DNA of 64,000 nt from JACKJK01 sp046159835. Its GTDB lineage: Bacteria; Pseudomonadota; Alphaproteobacteria; Rhizobiales; Tepidamorphaceae. Both the position numbers and the translations under genes were made by a program. The notes below the pieces were generated by a model. That model saw only the letters and a program-made list of their open reading frames with translations. It had not been told where the DNA came from and ran no database searches. The DNA lies in NCBI RefSeq assembly GCF_046159835.1, contig NZ_JBJXCY010000001.1, positions 1,550,001-1,614,000 of the forward strand, given 5' to 3'. Positions 9,097 through 18,055 of this stretch are shown in pieces (within the stretch, counting starts at the first letter, position 1; every line of letters starts with the position of its first letter).

Positions 9097-9124
9097 GCCG
9101 CGGACGGCGACGTCCGCGGCTTTT
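9097..9124. terminator. Bidirectional rho-independent terminator
   Basis: A 9-bp perfect stem GCCGCGGAC/GTCCGCGGC with loop GGCGAC has TTTT on its plus-strand 3' side and an A-rich run (AAAAAGAAA) on the other side, which gives Ts on the minus strand. It separates the convergent OmpA-domain gene and the aapJQMP operon. Confidence 0.85.
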
Positions 9125-9173
9125 GCTTACGTGAGCAGCATTGAAGGCGACGGGCGCCTGGCGCCCTGCCCGC

Positions 9174-10202
9174 CTAGTGCAGGATCTGCGACAGGAAGAG
9201 CTTGGTGCGCTCGTGCTGCGGATTGTCGAAGAAGGCCGCAGGCTCATTCTGTTCAATGATCTGCCCCTGATCCATGAAGATGACGCGGTTGGCGACCTGG
9301 CGCGCGAAGCCCATCTCGTGGGTCACGCACAGCATCGTCATGCCGTCTTCGGCGAGCGAAACCATCGTGTCGAGCACTTCCTTGATCATCTCCGGATCGA
9401 GCGCCGAGGTCGGCTCATCGAACAGCATGATGCGCGGGTTCATGCACAGCGAGCGGGCGATGGCCACACGCTGCTGCTGACCGCCGGATAGCTGCCCCGG
9501 ATACTTGTGGGCCTGTTCGGGGATCTTGACGCGCTCGAGATAGTGCATCGCGACCTCGTCGGCCTCTTTCTTCGGCATCTTGCGCACCCAGATCGGGGCA
9601 AGCGTGCAGTTTTCCAGGATCGTGAGGTGTGGAAACAAGTTGAAGTGCTGGAACACCATGCCGACTTCGCGGCGGATCTCGTCGATCTTCTTCAGGTCAT
9701 CGGTGAGTTCGATGCCATCGACGACGATTTTCCCCTTCTGGTGCTCTTCCAGACGGTTGATGCACCGGATCATTGTCGACTTGCCGGAGCCGGACGGGCC
9801 GCAGATGACGATCCTCTCGCCGCGCATGACGCGCAGGTTGATGTCTTTGAGGACATGGAAATCGCCATACCACTTGTGCATGTCGGCGATTTCGATCGCC
9901 ACCTCGGTGTCCGAGATATGCAGCTTGCTGCGGGCCGGTGCAGCGGGTTCTACCGGGGCTGACGCAGCTGCAGCAGGCTCAACTGCTGCCTTGGCCGCGG
10001 CCGGCTTCTTCGCTGCAGGCTTCTTGGCAGCCGGTTTTGCTGCCGCCGGCTTTTTTGCTGCCGGCTTCTTGGCGGCCGGTTTCGCGGCGGCGGTCTTCGC
10101 CTCCGTGTCGTCAACCTTGGGCGCGGCCGGCTTGCGGCTACGCGTTGTGGAACCGGTGGACTTGCCCGAGCCGGAGCCGGTTGAACGGGTGGACTTTGCC
10201 AT
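9174..10202 (-). CDS. aapP: General L-amino acid ABC transporter ATPase with Lys/Ala/Pro-rich N-terminal tail
   Basis: 342 residues. The ABC domain starts near residue 98, with Walker A GPSGSGKST (135-143), signature LSGGQQQR, Walker B IMLFDEPTSALDPE and switch His in CVTHEMG. It energises uptake of polar amino acids with AapQ and AapM. The odd part is residues 1-95, a basic low-complexity tail of repeated KPAAKKPAA units ending in an Ala/Pro/Glu stretch. It resembles histone-H1-like tails, and standard AapP proteins of about 255 residues lack it. No internal start with the right spacing forces a shorter protein, but one cannot be excluded. Last gene of the aap operon. Confidence 0.92.
   Translation of the reverse strand: MAKSTRSTGSGSGKSTGSTTRSRKPAAPKVDDTEAKTAAAKPAAKKPAAKKPAAAKPAAKKPAAKKPAAAKAAVEPAAAASAPVEPAAPARSKLHISDTEVAIEIADMHKWYGDFHVLKDINLRVMRGERIVICGPSGSGKSTMIRCINRLEEHQKGKIVVDGIELTDDLKKIDEIRREVGMVFQHFNLFPHLTILENCTLAPIWVRKMPKKEADEVAMHYLERVKIPEQAHKYPGQLSGGQQQRVAIARSLCMNPRIMLFDEPTSALDPEMIKEVLDTMVSLAEDGMTMLCVTHEMGFARQVANRVIFMDQGQIIEQNEPAAFFDNPQHERTKLFLSQILH
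9993..10086 (-). repeat. In-frame KPAAKKPAA-encoding repeat in aapP
   Basis: Repeated GCCGGCTTCTTGGC/GCCGGTTTTGCTGC-type units on the plus strand encode Lys-Pro-Ala-Ala repeats in the N-terminal tail of AapP. Copy number could vary between strains. Confidence 0.7.
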
Positions 10203-10216
10203 TGTTTATCCCCTCG

Positions 10217-11548
10217 TTATCGCTTGTGGCCCGTATCGAGGCGCTTTTCCATGAAGATCGAGTAGCGCGACATCCCGAAGCAGAAGATCCAGAATGTAAT
10301 CGCTGCGAAGAGGTACCCGGTGTGTCCCTGCGTTGGGGTCGACCAGGTCGGGTCGGTGAAGGACGACTGGATCTGCCCGAGCAGGTCGAAGAGACCGACG
10401 ATCAGCACCAGCGTCGTGTCCTTGAACAGGCCGATGAAGGTGTTGACGATGCCGGGAATGACCAGCTTGAGCGCTTGCGGCAGCACGATGAGACCCATCT
10501 TTTGCCAGAACGTCAGGCCGAGTGCGTCGGCACCTTCGTATTGTCCCTTCGGGATCGCCTGCAGGCCGCCGCGCACGACTTCCGCCATATAGGCAGACGC
10601 AAAGAGCGTCACGCCGACGAGCACGCGGAACAGTTTGTCGACGGTCACCCCCTCGGGCATGAACAGCGGCAGCACCACGCTCGACATGAAGAGCACGGTG
10701 ATGAGCGGCACACCGCGCCAGAACTCGATGAACACCACCGAGACCAGCCGCACGATCGGCATCGCTGAACGCCGTCCCAGAGCCAGTGCGACACCGAACG
10801 GCAGAGAGGCCGCAATGCCGGTGATCGCGATGACGAGCGTGACCAGCAACCCGCCCCACCGGGACGTCTCGACCGGGCGCAGCCCGAAGTCGATGGTGAG
10901 GATCACGAGGACGGCTGCCGGAACCAGCAACCCGAGCCCCAGCGCGATCAGCGCTGGCTGCACATCCTTGATGCCAGAACGACCGGCAAAGACCGGCAGC
11001 AGGATCAGGCCGGCGATTATGAGGCCGATGATGACCAGCGTGATCCAGGCAAATGCGCCCGGATCGACATTGCCGCCGGTGAGCAGGATGAAAGCTGCCA
11101 GCGGGAAACCGACAAGCATGAACAGCGTGTTGGCGCGCTTGTATGGAGCCGACGGGATCAGCAGCGGGATGAGCCCGGCTGCCAGCAGGAAGAACACCAA
11201 GTCGACGCGCCAGCGCGAGGCATCGGGATACCGCCCGTAGATGAACTGCGAGAAATAAGCCTTCACGTAGGCCCAGCAGGCGCCGTGATGGCCGAGGCAC
11301 GCTTCGCGGTCCTCCCCGGTCCAGACCGCGTCAAGGATCGCGAATTTGATCAACGGCCAGATGATCAGATAGGCGATATAGGCGCCGACCAGCGTGAGAA
11401 TCGTGTGCGGGATGCTGGAAAACAGGCTCTTCCTGGCCCAGCCGATCGCGCCCACGTCCGAGAGAGGTGCGGGAAGCGGCTCGGCCATCTGGGAACGGAC
11501 CCAGGCGGGCGAGCTTCCGGCGGCGAGAGGCTTTTGTGTGTCTGACAT
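10217..11548 (-). CDS. aapM: General L-amino acid ABC transporter permease (AapM type)
   Basis: 443 residues, multi-spanning inner-membrane protein. Several predicted helices in the N-terminal half are followed by the binding-protein-dependent transport permease core with the EAA-like loop GADALGLTFWQKMGLIVLPQALK. An ATG seven codons upstream is possible, but the one at 11548 has a GGGGC Shine-Dalgarno stretch. It lies 14 bases before aapP and 10 bases after aapQ. The long N-terminal membrane region before the permease domain is typical of AapM/BztC. Confidence 0.93.
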   Translation of the reverse strand: MSDTQKPLAAGSSPAWVRSQMAEPLPAPLSDVGAIGWARKSLFSSIPHTILTLVGAYIAYLIIWPLIKFAILDAVWTGEDREACLGHHGACWAYVKAYFSQFIYGRYPDASRWRVDLVFFLLAAGLIPLLIPSAPYKRANTLFMLVGFPLAAFILLTGGNVDPGAFAWITLVIIGLIIAGLILLPVFAGRSGIKDVQPALIALGLGLLVPAAVLVILTIDFGLRPVETSRWGGLLVTLVIAITGIAASLPFGVALALGRRSAMPIVRLVSVVFIEFWRGVPLITVLFMSSVVLPLFMPEGVTVDKLFRVLVGVTLFASAYMAEVVRGGLQAIPKGQYEGADALGLTFWQKMGLIVLPQALKLVIPGIVNTFIGLFKDTTLVLIVGLFDLLGQIQSSFTDPTWSTPTQGHTGYLFAAITFWIFCFGMSRYSIFMEKRLDTGHKR

Positions 11549-11558
11549 GATCTGCCCC

Positions 11559-12746
11559 TTACCGCTCAACCAGCGCCATGCGGTTGTTGTACCAGTTCAT
11601 GAACCCGGACGTGAGCAGGCTCAGCGAGAGGTAAACAACCATCCATATGCCGATGATCTCGATGGCCTGACCCGTCTGGTTCAGCACCGTGCCGCCCACC
11701 GACACGAGGTCGGGATAGGCAATGGCAACGGCCAGCGAAGAATTCTTGGTCAGGTTGAGATACTGGCTCGTCAGCGGTGGAATGATGACCCGCATCGCCT
11801 GCGGCACGACCACGAGGCGCAGCGTCGGACCGTTGCGCAGCCCGAGTGCGTGGGCGGCTTCCGTCTGGCCGTGTGAGACAGCAAGGATACCGGCACGCAC
11901 GATCTCGGCAATGAACGATGCCGTGTAGATCGACAGCGCCATCAACAGCGCGATGAACTCCGGCGTCACCTTCATGCCGCCCTGGAAATTGAATCCGCGA
12001 AGCTCTGGATACTCGAAGCTGACCGGGAGACCGGCCAGAAGGTATCCGAGGAACGGGAGGCCGAGGATCAGAGCAACGCTGACACGGAATGTCGGGAATT
12101 GCTGGCCGGTCGCCATCTGTCGCTTGTGCGCCCAACGCGCGATCAGGAAGGCCGCCACGATGCCGACGATCAGACCGATCAGGATCAGGATCGACCCGGA
12201 CTCAAACAACGCACGCGGCATGAACACGCCACGATTGTTGAGGAAGAACAGCCCGAAAATGTCGATCGAATTTCGCGGATTGGGCACAGCACGCAGAACG
12301 GCAAAGTACCAGAAGAAGATCTGCAGCAGCAGCGGGATGTTCCGGATCACCTCGATATAGACGTAGGCGAGACGGGAGATCACCCAGTTGTTCGAAAGCC
12401 GCGCGATGCCGACGATGAACCCGATGGCGGTCGCGAAGACGATGCCGATGAAGGCGACCAGGATCGTGTTGAGAAACCCGACGATCAGCGCGGTGCCGTA
12501 ACTCGACGTCTCGGCATAATCGATCAGCGACTGGATGATACCGAAGCCGGCGGTGTTCTCCAGGAACCCGAAGCCGGAAGCGATATTCTGTTGTTCGAGA
12601 TTTCGCGCTGCGTTGGTGACGATTTCCCAACCCAGCCAGATAACAGCGGCAACCAGAATGACCTGGTAAAAAATTCCGCGAACTTTTGGATCATAGATAA
12701 GCGAAGCCTTTGCAGGCGCTTCGCCCATGCTTTCCTGTACAGCCAT
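11559..12746 (-). CDS. aapQ: General L-amino acid ABC transporter permease (AapQ type)
   Basis: 395 residues, inner-membrane permease of the HisM/GlnP family. It has the conserved VAFIGIVFATAIGFIVGIARLS and EVIRNIPLLLQIFFWY segments and the coupling loop EAAHALGLRNGPTLRLVVVP. It pairs with AapM to form the membrane channel. Gap to aapJ is 146 bases and contains a strong stem-loop; gap to aapM is 10 bases. Confidence 0.94.
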   Translation of the reverse strand: MAVQESMGEAPAKASLIYDPKVRGIFYQVILVAAVIWLGWEIVTNAARNLEQQNIASGFGFLENTAGFGIIQSLIDYAETSSYGTALIVGFLNTILVAFIGIVFATAIGFIVGIARLSNNWVISRLAYVYIEVIRNIPLLLQIFFWYFAVLRAVPNPRNSIDIFGLFFLNNRGVFMPRALFESGSILILIGLIVGIVAAFLIARWAHKRQMATGQQFPTFRVSVALILGLPFLGYLLAGLPVSFEYPELRGFNFQGGMKVTPEFIALLMALSIYTASFIAEIVRAGILAVSHGQTEAAHALGLRNGPTLRLVVVPQAMRVIIPPLTSQYLNLTKNSSLAVAIAYPDLVSVGGTVLNQTGQAIEIIGIWMVVYLSLSLLTSGFMNWYNNRMALVER

Positions 12747-12809
12747 AGCCCCTCTGCCCGCCGAAAATCCGTCTGGTTATATGTTCTGATGACGGATTGG
12801 TGGAGATGG

Positions 12810-12832
12810 CCGGGCGCCGGCGGGGCGCCCGG
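12810..12832 (-). terminator. Stem-loop between aapJ and aapQ (mRNA stabiliser or partial terminator)
   Basis: A perfect 9-bp GC stem CCGGGCGCC/GGCGCCCGG with a 5-base loop lies between the binding-protein gene and the permease genes. No T-tract follows on the minus strand. Such structures in transporter operons commonly keep the binding-protein message more abundant than the downstream part. Confidence 0.5.
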
Positions 12833-12892
12833 TGCGTTTTGGTCATCCGCGCGCGGCAGGCAGCAGCCCCGCCACGCGCGAACGTTCAACCC

Positions 12893-13906
12893 TTAGCGGA
12901 TCGGCGGAGCGTACTGCAGGCCGCCCTTGGTCCACAGTGCGTTCTGGCCGCGGGCGATGCCCAGCGGGGTGTCCGGACCGACGTTGCGGTCGAACATCTC
13001 GCCGTAGTTGCCAACTGCCTTGATGACATTGGCGGCCCAATCGTTGCCGAGGCCGATGGCCTCGCCATAGGCGCCTTCGGAACCGAGCAGACGCTTGATG
13101 GACGGGTTGTCGGAACCCATCATCTCGTCGACGTTGCCCTGGGTCACGCCGAGTTCTTCAGCGTTGATCATCGCGAAGTAGACCCACTTGGCGATGTTGA
13201 ACCACTGGTCGTCGCCCTGACGGACAACCGGGCCAAGCGGCTCCTTGGAGATGATTTCCGGAAGAACGACGTGGTCGTCCGGATTCGTCAGCTTCAGGCG
13301 CTGCGCGTACAGGCCGGAGGCGTCCGTGGTGTACACGTCGCAACGGCCCGCATCGTAGGACTGCACGACCTCGTCGGCCTTTTCGAAGGCGACGATTTCG
13401 TACTGCATGTTGTTGGCGCGGAAGTAGTCGGCGACGTTCAGCTCGGTGGTGGTGCCGGTGTTCGTGCAGACGCTGGCGCCTTCGAGTTCGAGCGCGGACG
13501 CGATGCCGAGCGACTTGCGGACCATGAAGCCCTGACCGTCGTAGTAGGTCACGCCGGCAAAGTTCAGGCCGAGCGAGGTGTCACGGCCCATCGTCCAGGT
13601 CGTGTTGCGCGACAGGATGTCGACTTCGCCGGTCTGCAGAGCGGTGAAACGCTCCTTGGCCGAAAGCGGGGTGAACTTCACCGCGGTGGCGTCACCGAAG
13701 ACAGCCGCGGCGACACCACGGCAGTAGTCGACGTCGATGCCGCTCCAGTTGCCGCTGTCGTCAGGGTTGGAAAAGCCGGGCAGGCCCTGGCTCACGCCGC
13801 ACTGAACGAACCCCTTGGCCTTGACGTCGTCCAGAGTGGCGGCCTGCGCGGATACTGCGCCGAGGCCAAACGCGGCAACTGCCGCGGCCGTGAAAAGATG
13901 TTTCAT
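12893..13906 (-). CDS. aapJ: General L-amino acid ABC transporter periplasmic binding protein
   Basis: 337 residues. A signal peptide (cut after about residue 22, VSAQA) precedes a type-II periplasmic binding domain with AapJ features such as GFVQCGVSQGLPGFS, WSGIDVDYCRGVAAAVFGD and VNYCWALs-like DVYTTDASGLYAQR. It delivers amino acids to AapQM. The ATG follows the Shine-Dalgarno AAAAAAGG. First gene of the aapJQMP operon; the promoter must lie in the gap to metC. Confidence 0.95.
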   Translation of the reverse strand: MKHLFTAAAVAAFGLGAVSAQAATLDDVKAKGFVQCGVSQGLPGFSNPDDSGNWSGIDVDYCRGVAAAVFGDATAVKFTPLSAKERFTALQTGEVDILSRNTTWTMGRDTSLGLNFAGVTYYDGQGFMVRKSLGIASALELEGASVCTNTGTTTELNVADYFRANNMQYEIVAFEKADEVVQSYDAGRCDVYTTDASGLYAQRLKLTNPDDHVVLPEIISKEPLGPVVRQGDDQWFNIAKWVYFAMINAEELGVTQGNVDEMMGSDNPSIKRLLGSEGAYGEAIGLGNDWAANVIKAVGNYGEMFDRNVGPDTPLGIARGQNALWTKGGLQYAPPIR

Positions 13907-14384
13907 CTTGCAGCCTTTTTTCTAGATTGCTGTATTCAAGACTTTCACTGTGACGAAAGGCCGTCAGGGGGCAGCAGGCGATAAGCCAAGCCGGCCCGTC
14001 CGTATCGCGGCATTTCATGAAACAGTTCCGGTCCCCTCTCTCCTGTGCTTCCGCCGGAAGCGGTCAACAGGTGTTACCTGCTTGCCGATCCTGCGTGGGC
14101 GACGGTCAGACAATCCGGAAAAAAGAATGCACCTGTGCGCACGTGATGCGCCCGCAGTGTGCGATGCCGAAAGTGACACCTCTATTCCCATCCGGCTGTC
14201 CGGCGGTTTTCCCGCCTTGTTGACCGTGTCCGGCGACAGCTGCCCCATCCAAGGCCAATGTTGCACCGCCGTCAAGGAATTTGAGCCGATCCGGCTGAAT
14301 CGTGATGCAAATGCTTAAACGGTTTGGAAACCAAGCCCAATCGCGCTAACTCCGCGCCATAACAACACGGAACGGGAGACGCGC
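13907..14384. promoter_or_regulatory. Divergent intergenic region between aapJ and metC; no gene seen
   Basis: 478 bases between divergent genes. The open frames here lack recognisable protein features and good ribosome sites. The region must hold the aapJ and metC promoters. Short symmetric elements are visible: GTGCGCAC near 14136 and GGTTT-GG-AAACC at 14321-14332, the latter about 50 bases before the metC start. Neither can be assigned to a regulator. Confidence 0.4.
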
Positions 14385-15578
14385 ATGAGCAAGGACGCGA
14401 CGCTGGGAAACAAGCACTACGGACCGGGAACGCGGGTGGTCGCGGCAGGCCGCAAGCCGATGGATCACCACGGATTCGTGAACCCGCCCGTCTACCACGG
14501 CTCCACCGTGCTTTATCCCGACGTTGCGACCATGAAGACCGGCCAGAAATACGCTTATGGCCGGCGCGGCTCCCCCACCATGGAAAGCCTCGAGGTGGCG
14601 CTGACGGAGCTGGAAGGCGGCCGGGGAACCAAGCTGGTCGGCTCGGGGCTCGCGGCAATCGCGCTCACGTTCCTCAGCTTCGTGCGCGCCAACGGGCACG
14701 TGCTGGTGCCCGACAATGTCTACCAGCCATCCCGCCACTATTGCGAAACGGTGCTGAAGCGGCTCGGTATTTCGACGACTTACTACGACCCGCTGATCGG
14801 CGCCGGCATCGCGGACCTGATCCAGGACAACACGCAGCTCCTGTTTCTCGAAGCGCCCGGCTCCCAGACCTTCGAGATGCCCGACATCGAGGCCATCGTC
14901 ACGGCGGCGAAGGCGCGGGACGTGACGGTCGCCATGGACAACACATGGGCGACGCCGCTCTTCTTCCGCCCGCTCGACCACGGGATCGATGTCGCCGTCT
15001 ATGCCGGCACCAAATACCTTGTCGGCCATTCCGACGCGATGATGGGCACGGTCACGGCCAATGCCGATGCCTGGCGGCCCATCCACGACACATGGGGCGC
15101 GAGCGGCCTCGTCAGCGGACCCGATGACATCTACCTCGCCCAGCGCGGACTGCGCACCATGGACATTCGCCTGCAGCGCCACATGGCATCCGCGCTGACC
15201 ATCGCGCGGTGGCTGGAAGGCCGCGGCGAGGTGTCCCGCGTGCTGCATCCGGGGCTTGAAAGCGATCCGGGACACGAACTCTGGAAGCGTGATTTTTCCG
15301 GCAGCTCGGGCCTCTTCAGCCTGATCCTGAAGCCGGGGCCGCAGGAGGCGGTCGCGGCCCTGCTCGACAATCTTGAGCTCTTCGGCCTCGGTTATTCGTG
15401 GGGCGGATACGAGAGCCTCGCGATCCCCTTCGACTGCTCCAGCTATCGCTCGACAACGAAGTTCGAGCCGGAAGGCCCTGCCCTGCGCCTCCACATCGGG
15501 CTGGAAGACCCTGACGACCTGATCGCGGATCTCGAAGCCGGGCTGGATCGGTGGCGCGAGGCCGGCGGCGGTTCGTAA
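14385..15578 (+). CDS. metC: Cystathionine beta-lyase (PLP, Cys/Met metabolism family)
   Basis: 397 residues. It cleaves cystathionine to homocysteine, ammonia and pyruvate in methionine synthesis. The family pattern is clear: YAYGRRGSPTMESLE near the N-terminus, AMDNTWATPL before the PLP site, and the PLP lysine in AGTKYLVGHSDAMMG. CGGGAGACGCGC precedes the ATG. It stands alone, convergent with the chemoreceptor gene 24 bases after its end. Confidence 0.92.
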   Translation: MSKDATLGNKHYGPGTRVVAAGRKPMDHHGFVNPPVYHGSTVLYPDVATMKTGQKYAYGRRGSPTMESLEVALTELEGGRGTKLVGSGLAAIALTFLSFVRANGHVLVPDNVYQPSRHYCETVLKRLGISTTYYDPLIGAGIADLIQDNTQLLFLEAPGSQTFEMPDIEAIVTAAKARDVTVAMDNTWATPLFFRPLDHGIDVAVYAGTKYLVGHSDAMMGTVTANADAWRPIHDTWGASGLVSGPDDIYLAQRGLRTMDIRLQRHMASALTIARWLEGRGEVSRVLHPGLESDPGHELWKRDFSGSSGLFSLILKPGPQEAVAALLDNLELFGLGYSWGGYESLAIPFDCSSYRSTTKFEPEGPALRLHIGLEDPDDLIADLEAGLDRWREAGGGS

Positions 15579-15586
15579 CCGCCGCC
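15564..15586 (+). terminator. GC hairpin at the end of metC
   Basis: A perfect 10-bp stem GGCGGCGGTT/AACCGCCGCC with a 3-base loop spans the metC stop codon. There is no T-tract, so termination is uncertain; it may block transcripts between the convergent genes. Confidence 0.4.
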
Positions 15587-15602
15587 TGCAGCTGCTTGCG
15601 GG

Positions 15603-17120
15603 TCAGGCCGCGAGCAGCTCGTCGAGATCCCCGAGCGTTTCGGAAAACTGCACGCCGATATGGTCATCCTCGCAGCGCACGATGCGGCCGGTGACCGTCG
15701 CGCCGTGGTTCATCTGGATGCGAATGGCATCGCCGACCATTGCACCCTGGAGGTGCGTCAGGCGCGCGCCACCCGTGCTGACATCCAGCATCTCGGCCTG
15801 GATGTGCCGGCCATCATGGGCGATCACCACCACCTCGCGAAGCTGTTTGCGGCTGGCGGCACGGCGGTCCTCGACGTCCTTCGTCACGTCTTGCAGGAAC
15901 TGGTCCACCTCGCGGGCGAGTTGAGCCGTTGCGTCCGACAGGCTGCTGGAACTGGTGTCGACCTCGGTTGCAAACAGCGATGTCTGCTCGATCGAACCGG
16001 CCACCGCGTCCACGTTGCCGGTCGCGGTCGCGGTACCCTGCGAGGCATTGCCGACCGCGCTGGAAATCTCTCCCGTCGCGCTCAATTGTTCGGACACCGC
16101 CTGTGCGATGTGGGTCGTCAGGCTGCGAACATCCTTCATCGCTTCGGTGATCTCGGCGATGGCGTCTGCCGCCCCGTGCGTTTCCTGCTGGATATGGCCG
16201 ATCTGGGCTGCGATCTGCTCGGTCGCCTTGCCGGTCTGGCCCGCCAGGGTCTTTACTTCCGATGCGACGACCGCGAACCCCTTGCCGGCATCGCCCGCGC
16301 GCGCAGCCTCGATGGTCGCGTTCAGGGCCAGAAGGTTCGTCTGCTCGGCGATGTCACGGATCATGCTGATGATGGAGCCGATTTCGTCGGCTGCCTCGGA
16401 CAGCTTGCCGACGCGTGTGTTCGTTGCGACGACCCGCGCTTCGGTTTCATCCATGAGCGCGCTCGCCTGCTCCGTCTGCCCGGCGATTTCTGAAATGGAC
16501 GCTGCCAGCTCCTCTGCAGCCGCAGCCATCAGTTCCACGTTTTCAGCAGCCGTGCCGCTGGCAGAGCGTGCGGACCGGGCGTTCTCTGCTGCGCCGCTTG
16601 CAATGGTGTAGAGTTTTTCGGAGGCCGAACGCATGCTCACTGTCTTGGTGTCGGCGAGTTCCAGCGTCTGGGCGACGATCTCGCGAAAGCGCGTGATGAG
16701 GCTCTCGGTGTGCGACTGACGCTGCCGCTCGCGATCGCGCTCCCGCCAGCTCTGCTCTTCGAGCTGCGAGCAGTCGACGGCCGTTTCACGGAAACTGGCG
16801 AGCGCGCGTGCAAACGCGCCGATTTCATCCTGTCTCTGGGTGAAGGACGGTTCAGCCGTCAGATCGCCATTCGCCACACGGTGCATCGTTTCCGTGAGCT
16901 GGCCCAATGGCACGACGACAGACTGGAATGTTCCGATTGCGAGCGCGACCAGCGCGACTGACAGAATGCTGAAAACGGTCAGCGTTCCGAAGATCGCCTG
17001 CCCGGCCGAAATATTACTGTAGAGCGCAAAGCATCCAAGTCCCAACAGTGCCAGGACCGGCGCTATACATAGTACAGTCAATCGGCGTGAAATGGACCGA
17101 TTGAGCGCGAAAGTGGTCAT
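15603..17120 (-). CDS. Methyl-accepting chemotaxis protein with C-terminal PilZ domain
   Basis: 505 residues. Two membrane helices (about 13-33 and 42-66) are separated by only a few residues, so there is almost no periplasmic sensor. A HAMP region (PLGQLTETMHRVANGDLT) and a cytoplasmic signalling domain with the conserved tip IRDIAEQTNLLALNATIEA follow. Residues about 400-505 form a PilZ domain with RAASR (RxxxR) and DVSTGGARL, the motifs that bind cyclic di-GMP. It would couple c-di-GMP level to CheA signalling. It probably reports cytoplasmic or membrane state, given the missing ligand domain. Confidence 0.93.
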   Translation of the reverse strand: MTTFALNRSISRRLTVLCIAPVLALLGLGCFALYSNISAGQAIFGTLTVFSILSVALVALAIGTFQSVVVPLGQLTETMHRVANGDLTAEPSFTQRQDEIGAFARALASFRETAVDCSQLEEQSWRERDRERQRQSHTESLITRFREIVAQTLELADTKTVSMRSASEKLYTIASGAAENARSARSASGTAAENVELMAAAAEELAASISEIAGQTEQASALMDETEARVVATNTRVGKLSEAADEIGSIISMIRDIAEQTNLLALNATIEAARAGDAGKGFAVVASEVKTLAGQTGKATEQIAAQIGHIQQETHGAADAIAEITEAMKDVRSLTTHIAQAVSEQLSATGEISSAVGNASQGTATATGNVDAVAGSIEQTSLFATEVDTSSSSLSDATAQLAREVDQFLQDVTKDVEDRRAASRKQLREVVVIAHDGRHIQAEMLDVSTGGARLTHLQGAMVGDAIRIQMNHGATVTGRIVRCEDDHIGVQFSETLGDLDELLAA

Positions 17121-17339
17121 GTTCTATCCCCACATTTCCAAAATCCAACGGATTTCTACTAAAAATGGAGGGATTCCTCTAACAAATATCTAACTCTGCG
17201 CCAGTTTCCAAACATTTGCGCAAAATTGCAGGCATTTCTGCGAATACTTTGATGAGGAAGCAAGCGCGCTACGGATCACATCGGCTGCCACTGCGGCAGC
17301 GAACACTGGATCTTGAGAAGATTCGCAGACGAAAGGGAG

Positions 17340-17416
17340 TGGCGACCCCGGCAGGATTCGAACCTGCGACCATCAGCTTAGAAGGCTGGTGCTCTATCCA
17401 ACTGAGCTACGGGGCC
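17340..17416 (-). tRNA. tRNA-Arg (TCT)
   Basis: A 77-base cloverleaf with acceptor stem GGCCCCG/CGGGGTC (one G-T pair), D-arm AGCTCAGTTGGATAGAGC, anticodon loop CCTTCTAAG with TCT, T-loop GGTTCGAATCC and encoded CCA. It reads AGA codons, which are rare in this genome. Confidence 0.97.
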
Positions 17417-17452
17417 TGACTGCACCGTGCCGCAGGTCACGCGAAGGCTGGA

Positions 17453-17758
17453 TCAGTGGGTCCAGGTGCCGCGGCGGTCGAAGCGGAAGTTGTCGGAATA
17501 GGACACCACGCGGCGCCGGCGAACCGGCTCGGCGAAGACCTGCGCGTCGATGCCGTTCTTGGCGGCATAGGCGAGCGCTTCTTCCTTGCTGTCGAACTTG
17601 AGACGAAGCTGCTGGCGGGTATCCTTGGAACTGGTCCAGCCCATGAGCGGCTCGATCTCGCGCGCGGCGGAATGCTCGAACTCCAGAAGCCAGAACCGGG
17701 TCTTGGCCTTGCCGGACTGCATCGCCGTCCGGGCGGGTCTGTAGATCTTCGCGCGCAT
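17453..17758 (-). CDS. NADH dehydrogenase (complex I) accessory protein, NDUFS4-like ETC complex I subunit
   Basis: 101 residues, homologous to the mitochondrial 18-kDa subunit NDUFS4. It begins MRAKIYRPARTAMQSGKAKT and has the conserved segment PLMGWTSSKDTRQQLRLKF. The family is found on alphaproteobacterial complex I, where it binds near the NADH module. The gene lies alone between tRNA-Arg and tRNA-Pro on the same strand. Length is typical for the bacterial form, which lacks the mitochondrial presequence. Confidence 0.92.
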   Translation of the reverse strand: MRAKIYRPARTAMQSGKAKTRFWLLEFEHSAAREIEPLMGWTSSKDTRQQLRLKFDSKEEALAYAAKNGIDAQVFAEPVRRRRVVSYSDNFRFDRRGTWTH

Positions 17759-17829
17759 GTTCGTTCCCGTTGTTGTTATCAGCCGTCGTCGCCGTCTGGT
17801 GCGGCGGCGCCCTTGCGAGGGGCGCGGAA

Positions 17830-17906
17830 TGGTCGGGGCAGCAAGATTCGAACTTGCGACCCCCTGGTCCCAAACCAGGTGCGCTACCAGACTGCGCTAT
17901 GCCCCG
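17830..17906 (-). tRNA. tRNA-Pro (TGG)
   Basis: A 77-base cloverleaf with acceptor stem CGGGGCA/TGCCCCG, D-arm AGCGCAGTCTGGTAGCGC, anticodon loop TTTGGGA with TGG, T-loop AGTTCGAATCT and encoded CCA. Confidence 0.97.
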
Positions 17907-18055
17907 ACAAGCACCGCTTGCGGCGGCACAACTCGTTAACGCTTGGTGCCATCATCCCGCGTTCTTGGCAAGGCGAAGTCGCACCAAACGCCAGTTCGCC
18001 AGCGTGTATGTCGCGGCGTCGTTAACGAAGGTGCGTGCAGCTACCGCGAAAGCAG

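Noticed and set aside
13950..14318. 122-residue open frame between aapJ and metC
   Set aside because: No ribosome site, no recognisable domain, and unlike the codon use of the neighbours; treated as intergenic.
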